Below, in pieces: positions 59,701-64,000 of a stretch of 64,000 nt of DNA (position 1 is its first letter; the number at the start of each line of letters is the position of its first letter). The DNA is from Plasmodium coatneyi (lineage: Eukaryota; Apicomplexa; Aconoidasida; Haemosporida; Plasmodiidae). The notes beneath the pieces are model-generated. The model made no database searches, had not been told where the DNA came from, and worked only from the letters and a program-made list of their open reading frames with translations. The stretch lies in NCBI RefSeq assembly GCF_001680005.1, contig NC_033566.1, positions 1,860,001 through 1,924,000 on the forward strand, given 5' to 3'. A program made the translations under genes and the position numbers.

Positions 59701-60782
59701 AAAAAGGGAATAAAAAAAAAGAAAGAAAGGAAAGTAAAGAAAGAAAAGGGAAAAAAAATGAAAAGGAAAAAAAATAAAAAGGAAAAAAAATAAAATGGAA
59801 AAAAAATAAAAAGGAAAAAAAGAAAAGGAAAAAAAAAAAAAGTTAATATTAGAAGAAAAAAAATGAAGTTAAAAAAAAGAGAAAAAAAAAGTTTTAGGGT
59901 TCTGCGTCCCGGGTTCCGCGTTTCCGGGTGTAAAGGCAACAATATGACCTGCTCTTTAGCATCTTAGGGGTGTAATATGGTATTAGGGTGTTAGGAAAAA
60001 GAAAAAAAGAGAAAAAAAAAAAAAAATTAAGGCGAATTAATCAGTGCGGGGTGTGTGGAATTTATCATTTAGGGTGTATGTATGATTTCGCACTTAGGGG
60101 TGTAGGATTTCACGCCTAAGGGTGTGGGATTTCTCACTTAGGGATGTGGGATTTTACACTTAGGAGTGTAGGATTTCACATTTTAGGGGTGAGTGTATAG
60201 GATTTCGCATTTTAGGGGTGTGTATGTGTAGGATTTCGCACACTTAGGGTTTGAAGTATTAATTATTGCTTTAAAAAGAAAACATTCACCCCTATTAAAA
60301 ATTGTTTTCTCCCTTTTTCTTTTTAGTATTTTTTCCTTGGTAAAAGAAGAAAACGTCACAGAAGAGCTCATCAAGTATCCGGTCCTCCTTCTTTAGGAGA
60401 ACTCCTTGCTCATGTGGACGATCAGGCAGATGGTCCACATGAATATACCTTAGTAAAGGAACGCAGGCAACCAAGATCTGCTCCAACAAAAACGAAGCAG
60501 CCGAAAGAACTGGTTCCTGGTCGTAGTGGTGTACGTCGTCGCATGATTATTGATATTCATTTAGAAGTCTTAGACGAATGTCAAAAAGGGGACACCGAAC
60601 TGATTCAGGAGGATTATTTCAAAATTTTGGTTCAAGAATTTATGGGAAGTGAATTCATAAAAGGAGAATATGTTCCTGAGGAAGATGTTCCTAAGGAACA
60701 GGTTCCAAGTTTAGATTCCAGGTTTAGGGAAGGGAGACCTTGTTCCAAAGGAAGAGGTTCCATGTTCAGATTCAGGGTTTAG
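56707..60782 (+). pseudogene. SICAvar: Short type II-like SICAvar with one in-frame stop (SICAvar 3)
   Basis: Four exons in phase 0: 56707-56784 (MESIRDFHNLKNEWIQAG, 78 bp as in SICAvar 2), 56917-57555, 57689-59422 and 60327-60782; 969 codons. Exon 2 parallels exon 2 of SICAvar 2 (GKLLKMIEGWI, YCKA, FHFIANLITKW) but has an in-frame TAG at 57211-57213. Exon 3 joins the second N-terminal module, a long Ser/Gly/Pro/Thr hinge and the TM (IPTTIGIITMTYLLWK) without introns; a GTAAGT at 58874 looks like a leftover donor. Repeated cysteine-rich module exons are absent. The last exon is the tail (IIDIHLEVLDECQ, ILVQEFMGSEF), ending out of register with the SICAvar 2 repeats. Short 3-4 exon SICAvars are known as type II. 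The single stop may be a pseudogene mark, polymorphism or error. Confidence 0.88.
59423..60326 (+). repeat. SICAvar 3 last intron with A/G tract and GGATTTCGCACTTAGGG repeats
   Basis: Starts with a 450 bp A/G-rich tract, then from about 60050 to 60255 carries degenerate repeats of GGATTTCGCACTTAGGG and TAGGGGTGTGTGTAGG. The organisation matches the last intron of SICAvar 1. A stretch at 59581-59650 duplicates the TM exon end in degenerate form (CTTCCTACCATTCC, then ATGACCTACTTACTTTG), a partial exon copy inside the intron. Confidence 0.75.
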
Positions 60783-61690
60783 GGAAGAAGACTTTGTTCC
60801 CATGGAAGAAGTTCTTAAGGAAGGTGTTCCTGTGGAAGATGTTCTTATGGAACAGGTTCCAAGTTCAGATTCCGGGTTCAGGTTTTAAGGTTTAGGGAGG
60901 AAATCTTTGTTCTTAAGGAAGAAGTTTCTAAGGAAGAAGTTCAAAGTTCAGATTCCGGGTTTAGGGTGTAGTAAATATTTTTCTGTTTTTTTTTTTTTTT
61001 GTATGGAAGTGTTCACTCTCATGTGTATCTGATATAAGCCGGGAAGAAAAAATTTTCTCCTTCACTTTATTTTGATTGTTTTGGTAAAATTTTTTTTTAT
61101 TGAAGGATCCAAAATATGTTCATTAAATTTTTTTTGTTACAACTTTCTACCTTTATAAATTTTTTTCTTTAAATATTTTCTTGAGAAGGGTAAATATTTT
61201 TTTCTCTTTTTTCCTTTGTGCTCTGTTCGGGAGTATTTCTTCCTTTAAGTACAGAGTTATTCCTATAAACAAATGGAAGGAAAAAAAAAGGTGGACGAAA
61301 AAAAAAAATTAATCAAACGAAAAAAAAAAATAAAAAAAGGAATGAAAAGAAAGGAAAAAAAGAAAGGTCATTTAGCCTGCATCCTGTATAAACTAGGGAC
61401 GTTGTTACTTACGTTGCCCCTCGGAAGAGGGGAAGGAAGGAACATTACACATTGCAAATGGGTGTTACATTTCACACACAAAATGTGTATTGTGTGTTAC
61501 ATTCCACACAATGTACGTTGTTTACACATCCCAATCAATGTGTGTGTTGTTCTTACATTCCACACAATGTACGTTGTTTACACATTACAATCAATGTGTG
61601 TTGTGTTGTTACATTCCAAATGTATTACAATGTGACGTGTTGTGTTACATTCCACAATGTGATGTGTGTTGTTACATATACGATGTTACA
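60783..61690. other. SICAvar 3 3' flank and KIR K 3' end repeats
   Basis: 60783-60970 continues the SICAvar tail repeats (GAAGATGTTCTTATGGAACA, GATTCCGGGTTTAGGG). 61013-61095 has the diverged SICAvar 3' element (TCTCATGTGTATCTGATATAAGC, then TTTATTTTGATTG). 61450-61690 is an array of ACATTCCACACAATGTACGT and CAATGTGTGTTGTT units with a period near 57 bp, next to the KIR K stop. No gene. Confidence 0.65.
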
Positions 61691-61987
61691 TTACATGTTT
61701 TGATAACTAATATTCGTCCTTCTTTGCCTTTGTCGTTGATGTCCTTTTCTATTGTTTGTTCTTCTTCTATTGGATGGTGATGTTGCAGTAGTATATACTG
61801 TAGAAGCTCCAGTTACATTTTCTACTGAACCAATTGTGGTAGAATATTCCGTCCGATCGAACATTGATTCTGCTGTTGTGGAGTTTATTATCGAAGTTTC
61901 CGTAAATTCATCAGAGTTACGCTCAATGGACATTCTACCTCTATTTTTAAGAGATTTTCGTTTTCTCGGCCATAATAAGGAAATATA
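61691..61987 (-). pseudogene. KIR: Orphan KIR tail exon K
   Basis: A complete KIR last exon: acceptor TTCTTTATTCAG, then YISLLWPRKRKSLKNRG, a Ser/Thr/acidic stretch (DRTEYSTTIGSVENVTG) and the family end NISYQNM*; 98 codons. No ectodomain exon with LPS..YY or C-FFYYW-type motifs exists in the 2 kb of DNA 5' of it inside the window, which is repeats and low complexity. It may be a stranded tail exon, or part of a gene with an extremely long intron extending past the window end. Confidence 0.75.
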
Positions 61988-62010
61988 CTGAATAAAGAAA
62001 AAAAGAAATA

Positions 62011-62361
62011 AGGAAAGGAAAGGAAAGGAAAGGAAAGGAAAGGAAAGGAAAGGAAAGGAAAGGAAAGGAAAGGAAAGGAAAGGAAAGGAAAGGAAAGGAA
62101 AGGAAAGGAAAGGAAAGGAAAGGAAAGGAAAGGAAAGGAAAGGAAAGGAAAGGAAAGGAAAGGAAAGGAAAGGAAAGGAAAGGAAAGGAAAGGAAAGGAA
62201 AGGAAAGGAAAGGAAAGGAAAGGAAAGGAAAGGAAAGGAAAGGAAAGGAAAGGAAAGGAAAGGAAAGGAAAGGAAAGGAAAGGAAAGGAAAGGAAAGGAA
62301 AGGAAAGGAAAGGAAAGGAAAGGAAAGGAAAGGAAAGGAAAGGAAAGGAAAGGAAAGGAAA
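62011..62361. repeat. (AAAGG)n pentanucleotide array, about 70 copies
   Basis: A perfect AAAGG repeat of about 350 bp with no visible interruption, followed by degenerate AAGGAAGGAAAGAAGG units and a direct repeat of GAATAAGAAAGAATAATGAATG (two copies, 62420-62480). It lies where intron 2 of KIR K would be. All purines are on the plus strand. The array length could be an assembly estimate. Confidence 0.95.
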
Positions 62362-62379
62362 CGATATCTAAGGAGGAAC

Positions 62380-63834
62380 GGAATGGGGATCTAAGGAAGG
62401 AGGGAAGAAGGAAAGAAGGAATAAGAAAGAATAATGAATGAAGGAAAGAAGGAAAGAAGGAATAAGAAAGAATAATGAATGAAGGAAAGAAGGAAAGAAG
62501 GAATAAAGGAAGGTGTCTAAGGAAAGAAGGAATAAGAAGGAAAAAGAAAAAGAAGTTCTAAGTGAGAAAGAAAAGAAAAAAAAAAAAAAAAATAGGTTAA
62601 AGAAGAGAGAAAAATTTAAAAAAAGAAAAAAAAAAGAGATGCGTAATTCCTCTCTTCTTCCTTCTTCCTTTTTTCATTAGAAGAAGGCAGTGTACAGGGA
62701 AGGGTATCAGGGAGAATGATTACATGCAGAAAATTTTCGCTTTAGCCTTTTTTAAGAAGAAAAGAAAAAGAAAAAGAAAAAAATTTAGGGAAAAAGAAAA
62801 AGAAGGTTTAAAAAAAAAGAACATAAGGTAGGTAATTCCTACCTCCTTTTTCTTCAGAAAAGTGCAATGTATGTAAAGAAGGAAGGTTTAAGGAAGAAAG
62901 AAAAGAAGAAGGAAGGTGTAAAGAAGGAAGGTTGTTATGGTGTAAAGAACGAAGGTTTAAGGAGAAAAAGAAAAGAAAAAAGAAGGTGAATAATTTTTTC
63001 TTTCTTTTAGAAGAGTAGTAGAAGTGCATAGATAGAATGTATAAGAGAGGTTGGGTAATATTTTCCTCCCTTTTTTTTAAAAAAAGAGGTAATGAATGTA
63101 TGGGAATATTATTTTCTTCCCTCCTTTTCGTCAGAAAGAATGCATATTATGATAGAGGGAAGGAAGATTATTCTTTTTGTAAGGAAAAAGGAAAAATAAA
63201 GAAAAAAAAGAAATAAAAGGAGGGAAGGTGGATAATTCCTCTCCTCTCTTTTTTTTAAAAGAGAACGAGGAAATAAAAAAAAAAAGTGCGAAAAGTAGAA
63301 AGGTAGGTAATTCCTCCCTTTCTTCCTCTCCCTTCTTCTTCTTCTTTTTATTTTTTTTCAGAAGGAAAGTGGTATACAGGAAAATCGGAAAAGAAGTTGC
63401 ATGCAGGAATTTTACTGTTTCCGCTTTTTTCAAAGAAAAGAGAAAAAGGAAGAAGAAAAAAGAAAAGAAGTTCTAAATGAGAAAGAAAAGAAAAAAAAAA
63501 AAAAAAAAAAGGAAAGAAGGTGAGTAATTACTTCCTTCTCCCTTCTTTTTTCTTTAGAGGCCGAATGCTTTGTATAGTGAAGGGAAGAAATAATCAATCG
63601 GACGGAAAAAGAGAGAAAAAAAGGAAGAATAATTTAAAAAGTAGAATTATGGAAAAAAAGGGAAAAAAGATTGTAAAGGAGTTTGGAAGAGTGTAAGGAA
63701 GTAGAAATAAAATTAAAGAAAATGATAGAAGTATAAGAAGCATAGTGAAGGAATTTATGGATAAGACTCCATAATGGAAATGGTCATTTGAATTTTCTTT
63801 AAAGGAAAGATCAATTAATAATATCAGAGGCACC
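62380..63834. repeat. Low-complexity blocks related to the SICAvar 2 upstream region
   Basis: Six to seven degenerate blocks separated by A/G tracts. Each has a GGTRAGTAATTCCTCCCTT-like element followed by a T-rich run and a piece resembling AGAAGGCAGTGTACAGG (clear at 62640-62700, 62825-62875, 63230, 63300-63380, 63520-63580). The inverse of these elements occurs 5' of SICAvar 2. No supported gene. Confidence 0.55.
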
Positions 63835-63915
63835 ATGACGGATATTGTGAGGAAATTAGTAGGAAGGTGGCATAAGGATCGGACGAGGCACCAGCATATG
63901 GTGGATGCCGTTAAT
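63835..63915 (+). CDS. Possible first exon of a further gene, perhaps SICAvar
   Basis: ATG at 63835 opens 27 codons (MTDIVRKLVGRWHKDRTRHQ...) ending at a good donor, AAT then GTAAGC, in phase 0. Length (81 bp) is close to the 78 bp first exons of SICAvar 2 and 3, which also contain a Trp-bearing helix, and the upstream DNA resembles that of SICAvar 2. The rest of the gene would lie outside the window. Sequence similarity to the other first exons is weak, so the call is tentative. Confidence 0.35.
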
Positions 63916-64000
63916 GTAAGCAAATAAGGCTAAAGGAAGGAAGAGTAAATGAATAGGAGTATATATGTGTCAGAATAAACTATGGTAGAGTGTGCAGGGG

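Noticed and set aside
63594..63923. 109-codon hydrophobic open frame on the minus strand
   Set aside because: Mostly the mirror of A/G-rich sequence; it overlaps a plus-strand ATG with a good donor that fits the locus better.

Overview
This window is a hypervariable antigen-gene region from a nuclear chromosome of a simian malaria parasite of the Plasmodium knowlesi / P. coatneyi group. Two multigene families restricted to that group fill it: SICAvar (schizont-infected cell agglutination variant antigens) and KIR (the knowlesi member of the PIR superfamily). Genes are split by short AT-rich introns. Intergenic DNA is full of minisatellites, poly-A/T and purine/pyrimidine-asymmetric tracts. 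Telomere-like GGGTTYA heptamers lie inside SICAvar 3' ends. P. knowlesi is the best guess because SICAvar, KIR and a host-CD99-like KIR segment occur together; P. coatneyi cannot be excluded from sequence alone. Splice models were built by hand from GT/AG signals, reading-frame phase and paralogue comparison.

Layout. 86-6219(+): 3' part of a large multi-exon SICAvar, five cysteine-rich module exons plus hinge, TM and tail exons. 7088-8669(-): KIR A. 11904-13401(+): KIR B. 14064-15487(-) and 17558-18606(-): two paralogous two-exon genes for secreted, Pro/Ser-rich, two-TM proteins. 20148-21724(-): KIR C. 25772-27814(+): KIR D. 28358-33703(-): complete eight-exon SICAvar 2. 34996-35353(+): SICAvar tail relic. 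35740-37879(-): two-domain KIR E. 39093-40711(-): KIR F. 42488-43834(-): KIR G with a premature stop. 44939-47412(-): two-domain KIR I with a collagen-like hinge. 48437-49923(-): KIR H with a premature stop. 50968-52613(-): KIR J with a long CD99-like segment. 56707-60782(+): short four-exon (type II-like) SICAvar 3 with an in-frame stop. 61691-61987(-): orphan KIR tail exon K. 63835-63915(+): possible first exon of another gene.

How it fits together. SICAvar and KIR products are variant proteins expected on or near the infected erythrocyte surface, each with a cysteine-rich ectodomain, one TM segment and a short cytoplasmic tail encoded by a separate last exon. The gene set looks like an archive that diversifies by recombination: shared blocks between paralogues, duplicated domains, intron loss, orphan exons and single-stop genes all occur here. 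Two layout rules recur. Every SICAvar 3' end or relic faces a KIR tail exon in convergent orientation, and the KIR tail types are associated with particular 3' flanking sequences. The strongest single observation is KIR J, whose juxtamembrane region closely resembles primate CD99 across an intron. Host-like candidates also occur in KIR I (collagen-like Gly-X-Y) and KIR D (histone-H1-like N-terminus).
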